This document shows positions 23,137 to 31,980 of a DNA stretch of 42,855 nt, piece after piece. The DNA is from Alphaproteobacteria bacterium. Lineage in GTDB: Bacteria > Pseudomonadota > Alphaproteobacteria > RF32 > CAG-239. The notes below the pieces were generated by a model, which searched no databases, was not told the origin of the DNA, and was given only the letters and a program-made list of their open reading frames with translations. The position numbers and the translations under genes were made by a program. The stretch is from assembly GCA_016283295.1 (NCBI GenBank), contig JAEEMQ010000036.1, positions 1 through 42,855 of the forward strand, read 5' to 3'. The first letter of the stretch is position 1; the number at the start of each line of letters is the position of its first letter.

Positions 23137-25602
23137 CTATTTTTTGGCCGTGACGATTTTGATTGCTTCCGCTTCGGTCAGCTCGCTCGGGGCATATCCT
23201 TTCGGAATGGCGTAGTTGTTGCGCCCGCATTTAAGATACATTCCGTAGCGTCCCTTGCTCAAAACAATATCTTCTTTGGTTTGCGGATGTTTGCCCAAAA
23301 CTTTCGGCTCCGGTTTAGCCACCGCATGCTCCAACAGCTCGGCGGCACGCTCGGCGGTTATGTTGAAAATATTATCCCCGCCGGCCAAAGATTTTGACTT
23401 GGTGCCCTGTTTAACGTATTGCCCGAATTTGCCGATATTGGCCTCGATACCGTTACCCAAATCACGCGGCAGAGAAATCAAAATTTCCGCCTGTTCCGAC
23501 GTCAGTTCTTCCGGCTTTACAAACTTCGGCAAGGCAACACGCTTCGGCTTTTCGGTGGTGGCGGTAGCATCTTCGCCGAGTTGAACATAAAATCCGTACG
23601 GACCTTTTTTGAGATAAACATTCATACCGCCGTGTTGACACATCAGCTTATTTTCGCTTTGCACCGGACGAATTGCCGTATCGTTGGCATCTTTCTGTTC
23701 TTCTTCCTTGGTGTCGGTCAGCGGCTTGGTATAATCGCATTCCGGATAATGCGAACAACCCAAAAAGGCGCCGTATTTACCGAACTTAATACTCAAACGC
23801 CCGTCATGACATTGCGGGCAACTGCGCGGGTCCGAACCGTCTTCGCGCGGCGGAAACAAGTGCGCCGACAATGCTTCGTCTATGCGGTTAATCACTTCGG
23901 TCAGCTGCAACGGCTGTACACTGTCCACGGTTTTGATAAACTTGGCCCAAAAACCGCCGAGCAGCTTTTTCCATTCCATATTACCGGAGGAAACATCATC
24001 AAGATATTCTTCCAACTGTGCCGTAAAATCGTATTCCACGTATTTTTTGAAGAAGTTTTCCAAAAATACGGTAACGATGCGGCCGCGGTCTTCCGGAATA
24101 AAGCGCAATTTTTCAACCTTAACATACTTACGCTCCTGCAACACCGCAATAATATTGGCATACGTTGACGGTCGGCCGATACCGAGTTCTTCCAGTTTTT
24201 TCACCAAACTGGCTTCGGTAAAGCGCGGCGGCGGCGTGGTAAAATGCTGTGTCGGCTTGATTTCGCCCTTGCTGACTTTTTCGCCAGCCTCGACATTCGG
24301 CAGAATCACATTATCTTCATCCTCATCCGAATCGTCCTTGCTTTCCTGATACAGCTTCAAAAAGCCGTCAAACTGAATAACCTGACCGGTGGCACGCAAC
24401 AAAATCTTATCGTCGGCCGATTTGGCATCAACCACCACTTTATCCAAAATCGCCGGATTCATCTGGCAGGCAACGGTGCGTTTCCAAATCAACTCATAAA
24501 GCTTATGCGCGTCGCTGTCGAGTTTTGCCTCCATCTTTTTCGGCGTATTCATAACATCAGACGGACGAATCGCCTCGTGTGCTTCCTGCGCGTTTTTGGT
24601 CTTATTTTTATATTCCTTGGCGGTTTTCGGTAAATATGGTCCGCCGAAATACTTTTCAATGGCCGCACGGCAAGCATTTATTGCATCTTGGGAAAGATTT
24701 ACCGCATCGGTACGCATATAAGTAATAAAGCCGTCTTCATAGAGTTTTTGCGCCACCTGCATGGTTTTTTTGGCCGAAAAGCGCAGTTTGCGCGCCGCTT
24801 CCTGTTGCAAGGTGGAAGTGGTAAACGGCGGCGCCGGATAGCGGCTGGCTTTTTTGCGCTCCACGTTGTCGATATGGAAATCCTGCGCCTCTATTTTTGC
24901 TTTGGCTTCGGCGGCTTTTTCGGCGGTATTAAGCGTAAACTTCGCCAGTTTCTTGCCGTCGAGATTAATCAGATGGGTCAACATCTGCGCGTTGCTTTGC
25001 GTCAAAAGATTGACATCGACCGTCCAATATTCTTCCGGTTTGAATTTTTCAATTTCATTTTCGCGTTCGCAAATCAGGCGCAACGCCACCGATTGCACGC
25101 GTCCGGCCGACTTTGAACCCGGCAGTTTGCGCCACAATACCGGCGAAAGCGTAAATCCCACCAAATAATCGAGCGCACGACGAGCCATATAGGCGCTGAC
25201 CAAATCCTGATCGATTTCACGCGGGTTTTCAATACCTTCCTTAACCGCCGATTTAGTGATTTCGTGAAACACCACGCGCTGAATTTTTTTGCCGTCGAGT
25301 TTCTTTTTTTCTTTAAGTTCTTCCAAAATATGCCAAGCGATTGCCTCTCCTTCTCTATCCGGGTCGGATGCGAGAATGAGGGTATCGCAATCTTTAAGCG
25401 CGGTGATAATATCGTTGAGGTGTTTGCGTCCGGCGGCGCTGAATTCCCATTGCATGGCAAAATCTTTATCCGGGTCGACCGAACCGTCTTTGCTCGGCAA
25501 ATCGCGAATATGGCCGTAGCTGGCGAGAACCTTATAATCAGAGCCCAAATACTTGTTAATGGTTTTGGCTTTTGCCGGAGATTCCACAACGACTAATTTC
25601 AT
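23137..25602 (-). CDS. topA: DNA topoisomerase I
   Basis: TopA relaxes negative supercoils through a 5'-phosphotyrosine link. The 821-residue protein has the Toprim domain with VVESPAKAKT (5-14) and SDPDREGEA (80-88). The catalytic tyrosine Y295 is in GFITYMRTDAVNLS. SAGRVQSVALRL is also conserved. Near residues 620-650 a C4 zinc finger is visible (CPQC, then CSHYPEC). The C-terminus carries further zinc-less repeat units with YGFYVQLG, FGQYVKQG and YGMYLKCG. The ATG has AAAGGATG upstream and lies 4 nt after the dprA stop. The plsY-dprA-topA order is common. Confidence 0.96.
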   Translation of the reverse strand: MKLVVVESPAKAKTINKYLGSDYKVLASYGHIRDLPSKDGSVDPDKDFAMQWEFSAAGRKHLNDIITALKDCDTLILASDPDREGEAIAWHILEELKEKKKLDGKKIQRVVFHEITKSAVKEGIENPREIDQDLVSAYMARRALDYLVGFTLSPVLWRKLPGSKSAGRVQSVALRLICERENEIEKFKPEEYWTVDVNLLTQSNAQMLTHLINLDGKKLAKFTLNTAEKAAEAKAKIEAQDFHIDNVERKKASRYPAPPFTTSTLQQEAARKLRFSAKKTMQVAQKLYEDGFITYMRTDAVNLSQDAINACRAAIEKYFGGPYLPKTAKEYKNKTKNAQEAHEAIRPSDVMNTPKKMEAKLDSDAHKLYELIWKRTVACQMNPAILDKVVVDAKSADDKILLRATGQVIQFDGFLKLYQESKDDSDEDEDNVILPNVEAGEKVSKGEIKPTQHFTTPPPRFTEASLVKKLEELGIGRPSTYANIIAVLQERKYVKVEKLRFIPEDRGRIVTVFLENFFKKYVEYDFTAQLEEYLDDVSSGNMEWKKLLGGFWAKFIKTVDSVQPLQLTEVINRIDEALSAHLFPPREDGSDPRSCPQCHDGRLSIKFGKYGAFLGCSHYPECDYTKPLTDTKEEEQKDANDTAIRPVQSENKLMCQHGGMNVYLKKGPYGFYVQLGEDATATTEKPKRVALPKFVKPEELTSEQAEILISLPRDLGNGIEANIGKFGQYVKQGTKSKSLAGGDNIFNITAERAAELLEHAVAKPEPKVLGKHPQTKEDIVLSKGRYGMYLKCGRNNYAIPKGYAPSELTEAEAIKIVTAKK

Positions 25603-25606
25603 TTTT

Positions 25607-26737
25607 TCATCCTTTAATTTTTGCTATTTTGTTACCGGCGTGTCGCTCGATCTTACCGGCAAATTCCAAATCAAGAATCTGCGCAAAAAAATCTGCCTGC
25701 GACAGCCCGCTGGTCCGCAATAATTCGTCGATATCAACCCCTTCGTACGAAATCAAATCAAGCAATTTGACATCGGCATCGGCCGTTTCCGTGAGCGGAA
25801 TCGATACTTCTTTATGTGCAGAAATATTTACTTGATTTCTCGGTTTGTCAAGAGGTAACCGTAAAGTTTTTTGCTCTTTAATAAGTTGATTTTGCCGCAT
25901 ACTTAATACATTAAGTATATCATCGGCATTCTCTGTTAATAACGCGCCCTCTTTAATTAATTGATTAGGTCCGGCCGAACGAATCTCCAGCGGAGAACCG
26001 GGAACGGCAAACACCTCTTTGCCTTGTTCCAGAGCCAGTTTTGCCGTAATCAGCGAGCCGGAATGAACCCCGGCTTCTACCACCAAAGTGCCCTCGGTTA
26101 AAGCGGCAATAATCCGATTGCGGCGCGGAAAATTAGAAATTTGCGCGGCCGTGCCGAGCGGCAACTCCGAAAGCAGCAGGCCGTTATCGCGAATATTATT
26201 GTATAATTCGGTATTTTCGGTCGGGTACGGTACGTCAACCCCGGTACCGAGCACGGCCACGGTGGCTCCTTTTTGCGACTTGGCATACAATGCTCCCTTA
26301 TGTGCCGCCCCATCAATGCCGCGAGCCATACCGGAAACCGCCAACACGTCGGCCTCGGTTAAATCATAAGCGATTCGTGAAGCTATTTTGCGCCCGCCGA
26401 TGGTAGCGTTGCGCGCCCCGACAATCGCCACCGACAGCGGATAATTAAGCAATTCGGTGCGGCCGAGCGCATACAAAACCGGCGGTGCGTCGTTTAACTC
26501 AAGCAGGTTTTGCGGGTAGCGCTTATCATTATAAGTGATGATTTGCACTCCGAGTTTTTCGGCTTTTTCCAACTCAATTTCCGCCATTTCCCGCGGGTAG
26601 AGCGCGCGTTTTTGTGCCGCCAGTTCCAATGCATCGCCGAGGTTTCCGACCTTTTTGAGATAATTGTAAAACGTCACCGGCCCCACGCCGTCGGTGTTGA
26701 TAAGCTGTACAATATCCAATAAATCAGAGTTTTCCAC
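25607..26737 (-). CDS. dprA: DNA processing protein DprA/Smf
   Basis: DprA binds incoming single-stranded DNA during transformation and loads RecA; it is also widespread in species not known to transform. The 376-residue protein has an N-terminal helix-hairpin-like region (INTDGVGPVTFYNYLKKVG). A Rossmann-like core follows, with VAIVGARNATIGG, VSGMARGIDGAAHKGAL, LGTGVDVPYP and VEAGVHSGSLITAKLALEQG. The C-terminal winged-helix domain (DLISYEGVDIDELLRTSG, near 315-332) is complete. The GTG start overlaps the plsY stop as TAGTG, so the two are coupled. Confidence 0.94.
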   Translation of the reverse strand: MENSDLLDIVQLINTDGVGPVTFYNYLKKVGNLGDALELAAQKRALYPREMAEIELEKAEKLGVQIITYNDKRYPQNLLELNDAPPVLYALGRTELLNYPLSVAIVGARNATIGGRKIASRIAYDLTEADVLAVSGMARGIDGAAHKGALYAKSQKGATVAVLGTGVDVPYPTENTELYNNIRDNGLLLSELPLGTAAQISNFPRRNRIIAALTEGTLVVEAGVHSGSLITAKLALEQGKEVFAVPGSPLEIRSAGPNQLIKEGALLTENADDILNVLSMRQNQLIKEQKTLRLPLDKPRNQVNISAHKEVSIPLTETADADVKLLDLISYEGVDIDELLRTSGLSQADFFAQILDLEFAGKIERHAGNKIAKIKG

Positions 26738-27375
26738 TATTGTTTCTTCTTAAAACTGATTTTGCTCTCTTCGCCTTTGAGCAGGCGGGATATATTGGCA
26801 TGATGGCGGATAATTACCAAAAGCGCCAACGCGCTGTAAAACACGGCATATATCGGCGGGCACAGAAAATAAGCGATTACCGGCATAGCCGCTGCGGCGG
26901 TGAGAGCCGCCAATGAAGAATAGCGGAACAAAATTGCCATAAAAAGCCAAATCCCGAAAGCAATCAGGGCAATATACGGCTTTGTCATCAAAATAAAGCC
27001 GAAAGCCGAAGCAACGCCCTTGCCGCCCTTGAACTTAAGCCAAATCGGGAAATTGTGTCCCAAAACCCCGAAAGTACCGGCAATCAGCGAACCGAGCACA
27101 TTAAGCGGCACATTCAGCCCCCACAAATGCAAAATCGGCGTTTCCGGCAAAACTTTATAGGCAATCAGCGCGACCAAACCGGCTTTAAGTGCATCGCAAA
27201 TCACGGTTAAGAGCGCCAGCCACTTGTTGCCGGTGCGCAAAACATTGGTGGCCCCGATATTGTGCGAACCGATTTTGCGAATATCGCCGTAGCCGGCCAG
27301 ATAGCATAACACCAGCCCGAACGGTATCGAACCGGCCAAATAACCGCAAATTGCGCATAAAATAAGCATCATCAT
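26737..27375 (-). CDS. plsY: Glycerol-3-phosphate acyltransferase PlsY
   Basis: PlsY uses acyl-phosphate to acylate glycerol-3-phosphate, the first step of phospholipid synthesis, in the inner membrane. The 212-residue protein has five or more spans. The three family motifs are present: GSIPFG, GSHNIGATNVLR and FKGGKGVASAFG. Three ATGs stand in a row; the first (27375) has GGAG at the right distance. PlsX is not in the window. It heads plsY-dprA-topA. Confidence 0.94.
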   Translation of the reverse strand: MMMLILCAICGYLAGSIPFGLVLCYLAGYGDIRKIGSHNIGATNVLRTGNKWLALLTVICDALKAGLVALIAYKVLPETPILHLWGLNVPLNVLGSLIAGTFGVLGHNFPIWLKFKGGKGVASAFGFILMTKPYIALIAFGIWLFMAILFRYSSLAALTAAAAMPVIAYFLCPPIYAVFYSALALLVIIRHHANISRLLKGEESKISFKKKQ

Positions 27376-27444
27376 CTTTTATCTCCGGATATGTTTTTAA
27401 TAGCTTTGTAGCCGAAAAAATTTTGTTTTGCAACTATATTTTTT

Positions 27445-28782
27445 TTATTGTTTCGGATGCTTCTGCAACATTTGCCAATACTCATATTCCCACATCAGCG
27501 GATTTTCCGGATTATGCTCCAGCGCGGATTGGTGTCGCCAATTCAAATGACCGATTAAATTGCGTGCATGCGATTCATCTTCAACTTTAACCGCCTTCCA
27601 ATTGGCCCAACCGACAATCTGCGCCGCCATATCCAGCGCCGCATGGTGCGGAATTTCCAACATTCGCTTAAGCTTGCGGGCTTTTTGTTTGAGCATTTCC
27701 ATATATATTACGGTTGCGCCCTTCTGGAACTCCGGCAACCGCCGATAAATCTCCGAAAAATAAAAATCCGGAATCTGTTCTATCTTAAATTCATAATCGG
27801 GATAGGCTTGGTGCATTTGTTCCATAAAAAGGCTGTCTTCGCCGAAGCTTTTGCGGCTTTGAGCAATAAGCAACTTACCGTCATTAAACAGTGCATACTT
27901 TCCCTCCTCCGGTGACAACATACCTTTGATTTCCGGCCGGAGCACCGAAACACACTTGCGATTTGCAAACAAATCGGTGATATATTGCTGCATTTTTTGC
28001 AAAGATGCGGTATCTTTTGTTAGTTTTTGTGCCGCAGCTTCAGGCGTTTCGTACCATTCAAATTCTTTGGCTTTTTCATACAGTGCATCAATATAATCTT
28101 GCGGCACATATTCTAATTGCATACGCAAATAACTGTTATTTTCCAGCTCAAACTTGAGGATTTTACTAAAGTTGGCGACGGATTTTTCGTATATTTCCGC
28201 AGTAAAATAGCGGCCATCGGCAAACAAAGCCAAATAATTGCGGCATTCCGGCTTAACTTTCTCGGTTTTGCACGCCGTTAACAGAACATTACCCTTATAA
28301 AAGCATTCTTTTACAAATTCTTCCTTATTCGGAAACGGCACAGCCGACAAATCATCCGATAACGGATATTTTTTTAACGCTTGTTCGGAAATATAACGCA
28401 GCATTTTATCATAATCGAAAAAATCGATTTGCGATTGCGGTGCATAGATTCTGCCGATTTTATATCCGCGGATTTTGAGCATGGTTTTGATTCTTGCCAA
28501 CTCTTCCGGCGCACCTTTATCCTGCAGATAACGCGAAAAAATAAGCGTCCCGTCGCTAAAATAATGAAAGCGCGGATGATAACTGCGTTGCCACAACTTA
28601 GCGGTTTTAGAAACAATGCGGCAACGTTTGACATTGTGTTGCTTTTTATATTCTCTTTCAAGCTCTTTGGCATATTGCCAGGCCGCCATCGGCTCGAGCG
28701 GATTATAGCTCAAGCATTTGCCGTTTTTAAACAGCTGTTCGATAATTTCATAATTGAGCGGAAAAGTTTTGATATCAGTCAT
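27445..28782 (-). CDS. Unknown protein with three internal repeats and a helical C-terminal module
   Basis: I do not recognise this 445-residue soluble protein. It seems to be built from three related units. Each has a lead-in (LFKNGKCLS at 17-25, CFYKGNVLL at 160-168, LFANRKCVS at 271-279). A YxLFxDGxxxxA-type strand follows (HYFSDG at 73-78, LALFADG at 184-190, YALFNDG at 296-302), and then a Tyr-rich stretch (DFFDYDKM, PQDYIDALYEKA, PDFYFSEIYRRL). Residues 364-398 (KQKARKLKRMLEIPHHAALD, then GWANWK) resemble short helical modules attached to varied accessory proteins. The ATG has AAGGAG upstream. A structured 5' region precedes it. It is upstream of plsY but separated by about 70 nt. Confidence 0.6.
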   Translation of the reverse strand: MTDIKTFPLNYEIIEQLFKNGKCLSYNPLEPMAAWQYAKELEREYKKQHNVKRCRIVSKTAKLWQRSYHPRFHYFSDGTLIFSRYLQDKGAPEELARIKTMLKIRGYKIGRIYAPQSQIDFFDYDKMLRYISEQALKKYPLSDDLSAVPFPNKEEFVKECFYKGNVLLTACKTEKVKPECRNYLALFADGRYFTAEIYEKSVANFSKILKFELENNSYLRMQLEYVPQDYIDALYEKAKEFEWYETPEAAAQKLTKDTASLQKMQQYITDLFANRKCVSVLRPEIKGMLSPEEGKYALFNDGKLLIAQSRKSFGEDSLFMEQMHQAYPDYEFKIEQIPDFYFSEIYRRLPEFQKGATVIYMEMLKQKARKLKRMLEIPHHAALDMAAQIVGWANWKAVKVEDESHARNLIGHLNWRHQSALEHNPENPLMWEYEYWQMLQKHPKQ

Positions 28783-28804
28783 AGTCTTAACTCCTTAGCG
28801 GGAA

Positions 28805-28945
28805 TATAATCTTTTGATGCCTGCCAGTCAAAAATTCCCTTTTGTAAAGAGTTTCAACCGTTTGTATTTTAAGCGGTTATTCCATCCGGATTTGCCTGAA
28901 GGCAGGCAGCAAGCGTTAACCGTCGCTCTGTATGAAACTGTACTA
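28805..28945. other. Structured intergenic region with competing inverted repeats
   Basis: The 28783-29073 gap between divergent genes has several pairings that exclude each other. TGCCTGCC (28818-28825) can pair with GGCAGGCA (28901-28908), but the latter also pairs with TGCC at 28893-28896. CGGTTA (28874-28879) can pair with AACCG (28856-28860) or TAACCG (28917-28922). AGTTTCA (28850-28856) pairs with TGAAACT (28933-28939). It could be a regulatory leader of the 445-residue gene on the minus strand, or a small RNA. I recognise no known riboswitch class. The remainder up to 29073 holds the pyrH leader. Confidence 0.4.
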
Positions 28946-29073
28946 CATAACAACAAATCTTGTCAAGATAAATTTTTCTGTTGAAACCGTGTAAAATAAT
29001 AATGACAACGCGAATAAAATGATTAACATACAGGTAGATTTTAACTTAATCTGAGGCATATTTAGGGCATAAA

Positions 29074-29784
29074 ATGGAACCGATTTACAAAAGGATATTG
29101 CTGAAATTGTCGGGCGAAGGGCTGGCCGGCGAAAACAAAACCGGGATTAATCCGTCGGTGGTTGCGCGTTTGGCTGCCGAAATCAGCGAAATACGACAAC
29201 TCGGTGTGCAGGTTTGTTTGGTTATCGGTGGCGGCAACTTTTTCCGCGGTGCCAAGAATGCCGGCGCCATGATGGACCGCAGCGTTGCCGACCAAATCGG
29301 CATGTTGGCCACGGTGATGAACGCTCTGACCATGAAATCGGCCTTAAATTCCCTTAATTGCCCGGCAACGGTTTATTCCGGATTGTCAATACCGCAGGTT
29401 TGCGATACATACAGCTTCCGCAACGCGCTGCGCTCGCTCGAAAACGGCGAAGTGGTGATTTTTGCCGGCGGCACCGGAAGCCCGTATTTTACGACCGACA
29501 CCGGTGCGGCTTTGCGCGCAACCGAAATGCATTGCGACGTGTTGATGAAAGCAACTCAGGTGGACGGTGTTTACAGCGCCGACCCGCGCCACAATGCCGA
29601 CGCAAAGCGCTATGACAGCATCAGCTATGCCGAAGTATTGGAAAAGCATTTGGACGTGATGGATATGACGGCGCTCGCCATGTTGCGCGATACCGGAATA
29701 CCGACCATGATATTTGCTCAGGCGGAAGACAAAGCCTTATTGAAAGCCGTCTGCGGTAAGGTCAGACACACAATCGTTAAATAA
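29074..29784 (+). CDS. pyrH: UMP kinase
   Basis: PyrH phosphorylates UMP to UDP, feeding RNA, DNA and sugar-nucleotide synthesis. The 236-residue protein is of the amino-acid-kinase fold: KRILLKLSGEGLAG at the start, VIGGGNFFRGA, ADQIGMLATVMNALTM, FAGGTGSPYFTTDT and MKATQVDGVYSADP. Length is normal. The ATG has AGGG upstream. It opens the pyrH-frr-uppS-cdsA-rseP-bamA-lpxD-fabZ run, in which gaps are mostly under 20 nt. Confidence 0.97.
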   Translation: MEPIYKRILLKLSGEGLAGENKTGINPSVVARLAAEISEIRQLGVQVCLVIGGGNFFRGAKNAGAMMDRSVADQIGMLATVMNALTMKSALNSLNCPATVYSGLSIPQVCDTYSFRNALRSLENGEVVIFAGGTGSPYFTTDTGAALRATEMHCDVLMKATQVDGVYSADPRHNADAKRYDSISYAEVLEKHLDVMDMTALAMLRDTGIPTMIFAQAEDKALLKAVCGKVRHTIVK

Positions 29785-29795
29785 AAGAGGTAAAC

Positions 29796-30359
29796 ATGAC
29801 AGATTATAATTCTATGAAAGATGACACCCTGGAAAGAATGGAAAAAACGTTGGAATCGCTGCGCGGTGATTTCGGCGGTTTGCGTGCGGGACGTGCTCAC
29901 GCCAGTCTGCTTGACGGGATTTTGGTTGAGGCTTACGGCAATATGTCGCCGATAAACCAGCTCGGCACGGTTAGTGTTCCCGATGCACGCACTCTTTCGG
30001 TCAGCATTTGGGATAAAGGTCTGGTAAAAAATGTTGAAAAGGCTCTGCGCGAAAGCGATTTGGGCTTGAACCCGATGAACGACGGTCAGGTAATTCGCAT
30101 TCCGATTCCGCCGCTCAGCGAAGAACGCCGCAAAGAATTGGTGAAAATCGCCGGAAAGTATGCGGAACAGGCTAAAATTGCGGTGCGCAACATTCGCCGC
30201 GATGCCATGGATGAAGTCAAAAAAATGAAGAAAGATTCGCTCATTTCCGAAGACGAGGAAAAGAAATACAATAACGATATTCAAAAGTGGACCGACGATA
30301 CGGTTAAAAAGATAGACGAGCAATATGCCGCCAAAGAAAAGGATATTTTGCAGGTATAG
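29796..30359 (+). CDS. frr: Ribosome recycling factor
   Basis: With EF-G, RRF splits the post-termination ribosome. The 187-residue protein has the expected features: LRAGRAHASLLDGILVEAYG, PDARTLSVSIWDKG, DGQVIRIPIPPLSEERRKEL and AKIAVRNIRRDAMD. The ATG has AGAGG upstream. It follows pyrH by 11 nt, its usual partner. Confidence 0.97.
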   Translation: MTDYNSMKDDTLERMEKTLESLRGDFGGLRAGRAHASLLDGILVEAYGNMSPINQLGTVSVPDARTLSVSIWDKGLVKNVEKALRESDLGLNPMNDGQVIRIPIPPLSEERRKELVKIAGKYAEQAKIAVRNIRRDAMDEVKKMKKDSLISEDEEKKYNNDIQKWTDDTVKKIDEQYAAKEKDILQV

Positions 30360-30368
30360 GATTTAGTC

Positions 30369-31073
30369 GTGGATATCGGGAATTTACAACATATCGCTTT
30401 TATTATGGATGGAAACCGTCGTTGGGCAAAACAACGCGGTTTACCGGCTTTTCAGGGCCATAAAAAAGGCGCTGATACGTTGGTAGAAATTGCCAAGGCA
30501 GTACGCAACTGCGGTGTCAAATATATGACGGTATATGCGTTCTCCACCGAAAATTGGCATCGTTCCGAAGCGGAAGTGGAGCAGCTGATGGGGTTGTTGC
30601 GGCAATATTTGGACGACGGCTTCAAAGAGTTGCAAAAAGATAATGTCCGGATTATTTTCATCGGCGAAAGAGATATGTTGGCCGCGGATATTGTGCAAAA
30701 AATCGAAAAAATCGAGCAGGAAACGCGGCACAATTCCGAAGTCACGCTGTGTGTAGCGCTGAGTTACGGCGGCCGACAGGAAATTGTGGCGGCAACTAAG
30801 AAAATTGCCCGTCAGGCGGCCGAAGGCAAAATATCCGTTGACGATATCAATGCTGATTTGTTGCAAAAAAACTTATACACGGCGGACATTCCCGATCCGG
30901 ATTTAATGATTCGTACCGGCGGCGAAATTCGTATCAGTAACTATTTGTTATGGCAGTTGTCATACAGCGAATTGTATTTTTCACCGACGCTCTGGCCTGA
31001 TTTTGAAGCGGCGGAGTTAACACAGATTATTGAGAACTATACCAAGAGGGAGAGAAGATATGGTAAGTCGTAA
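30369..31073 (+). CDS. uppS: Undecaprenyl diphosphate synthase
   Basis: UppS is the cis-prenyltransferase that makes the C55 lipid carrier for peptidoglycan and O-antigen. The 234-residue protein has AFIMDGNRRWAKQRGLP near the N-terminus, with the catalytic aspartate. It also has YMTVYAFSTENWHRS and the C-terminal DLMIRTGGEIRISNYLLWQ and FSPTLWPDF. The start is GTG, 9 nt after frr. The end overlaps cdsA by 14 nt. Confidence 0.95.
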   Translation: MDIGNLQHIAFIMDGNRRWAKQRGLPAFQGHKKGADTLVEIAKAVRNCGVKYMTVYAFSTENWHRSEAEVEQLMGLLRQYLDDGFKELQKDNVRIIFIGERDMLAADIVQKIEKIEQETRHNSEVTLCVALSYGGRQEIVAATKKIARQAAEGKISVDDINADLLQKNLYTADIPDPDLMIRTGGEIRISNYLLWQLSYSELYFSPTLWPDFEAAELTQIIENYTKRERRYGKS

Positions 31074-31968
31074 AATGGGAGCTATGATTAAACGGGTTTT
31101 GGCGGCAATCGTGATGATTCCGATTGCGATTGTGACTCTGTATATCGGTAGCCCGTACGTGGAGGTTTTGGCAATTACCGTCGGCGGTTTGTTGGCGTGG
31201 GAATGGGCAAATATGCTGGCGCCTGCCAACAAAACCTCGCACTATGTTACCGCTTATATGATGAGTCTGGCGATAGCAATCTGGGCCTATAATTTTGAGA
31301 TCATATTGCCGATGATATTCATCATATCGCTGATTGTATGGGGTTTGGCCGAAAAAGAAAAGTTCCGCAAATTGCTGACTTTGGGTGTGCCGTATATCTC
31401 CATCGGCGTTGCCTCGCTGATTTGGATGTATCGCTCGTTTGACCCGAGTGAAGGCAACTTTGACCCGCGCTTCAATTACAGCTTTATTATGATGGCGTGG
31501 TTCTTCTTAATGGTATGGAGCATGGATATCGGCGGTTTGGTGGTCGGTTGCAATCTGCGCGGCCCGAAATTGGCGCCGAAAATCAGCCCGAACAAAACCT
31601 GGTCGGGTTTAATCGGCGGTATTTTGTTGGCGGTTTCCGTCAGCATTATCTTCATGTATTTCTGCACCGAGATTATGGAGATTCCGTTCTATGATTTCAG
31701 CAAATTCCGCTATATTTCTTTCTCGTATAAGCCGCTGGAATTGCAATATGAGTGGAATGTCGACAACCAGCTGTTTTACGCCGCTTTGGCCGTGTTTATC
31801 GCCATTTTGGCGCAAATCGGTGACTTAATCGAATCCGCCATCAAGCGCTTGGCCGGCGTAAAAGATTCCTCCCGCCTGATTCCGGGACACGGCGGCATCT
31901 TTGACCGTATCGACGGGCTGATTTTTGCTTCGGCATTTATGTATTTGTTCTTTATCTATATTTTATAA
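31060..31968 (+). CDS. cdsA: Phosphatidate cytidylyltransferase
   Basis: CdsA makes CDP-diacylglycerol from phosphatidate and CTP, the branch point of phospholipid synthesis. The 302-residue protein has about eight membrane spans. Its C-terminal signature is DLIESAIKRLAGVKDSSR followed by LIPGHGGIFDRIDGL. NKTWSGLIGG is also typical. I chose the ATG at 31060 (MVSRKMG), which has GAGGGAGAG upstream inside uppS. The frame is open ten codons earlier. In many proteobacteria dxr follows; here rseP follows after 12 nt. Confidence 0.93.
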   Translation: MVSRKMGAMIKRVLAAIVMIPIAIVTLYIGSPYVEVLAITVGGLLAWEWANMLAPANKTSHYVTAYMMSLAIAIWAYNFEIILPMIFIISLIVWGLAEKEKFRKLLTLGVPYISIGVASLIWMYRSFDPSEGNFDPRFNYSFIMMAWFFLMVWSMDIGGLVVGCNLRGPKLAPKISPNKTWSGLIGGILLAVSVSIIFMYFCTEIMEIPFYDFSKFRYISFSYKPLELQYEWNVDNQLFYAALAVFIAILAQIGDLIESAIKRLAGVKDSSRLIPGHGGIFDRIDGLIFASAFMYLFFIYIL

Positions 31969-31980
31969 GGTGAACGGATA

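Noticed and set aside
28880..28930. Possible signal recognition particle RNA, from a GAAGGCAGGCAGCA-like stretch
   Set aside because: The bases between the GG and AGCA elements do not fit the conserved domain IV loop, and the flanking helices are missing.
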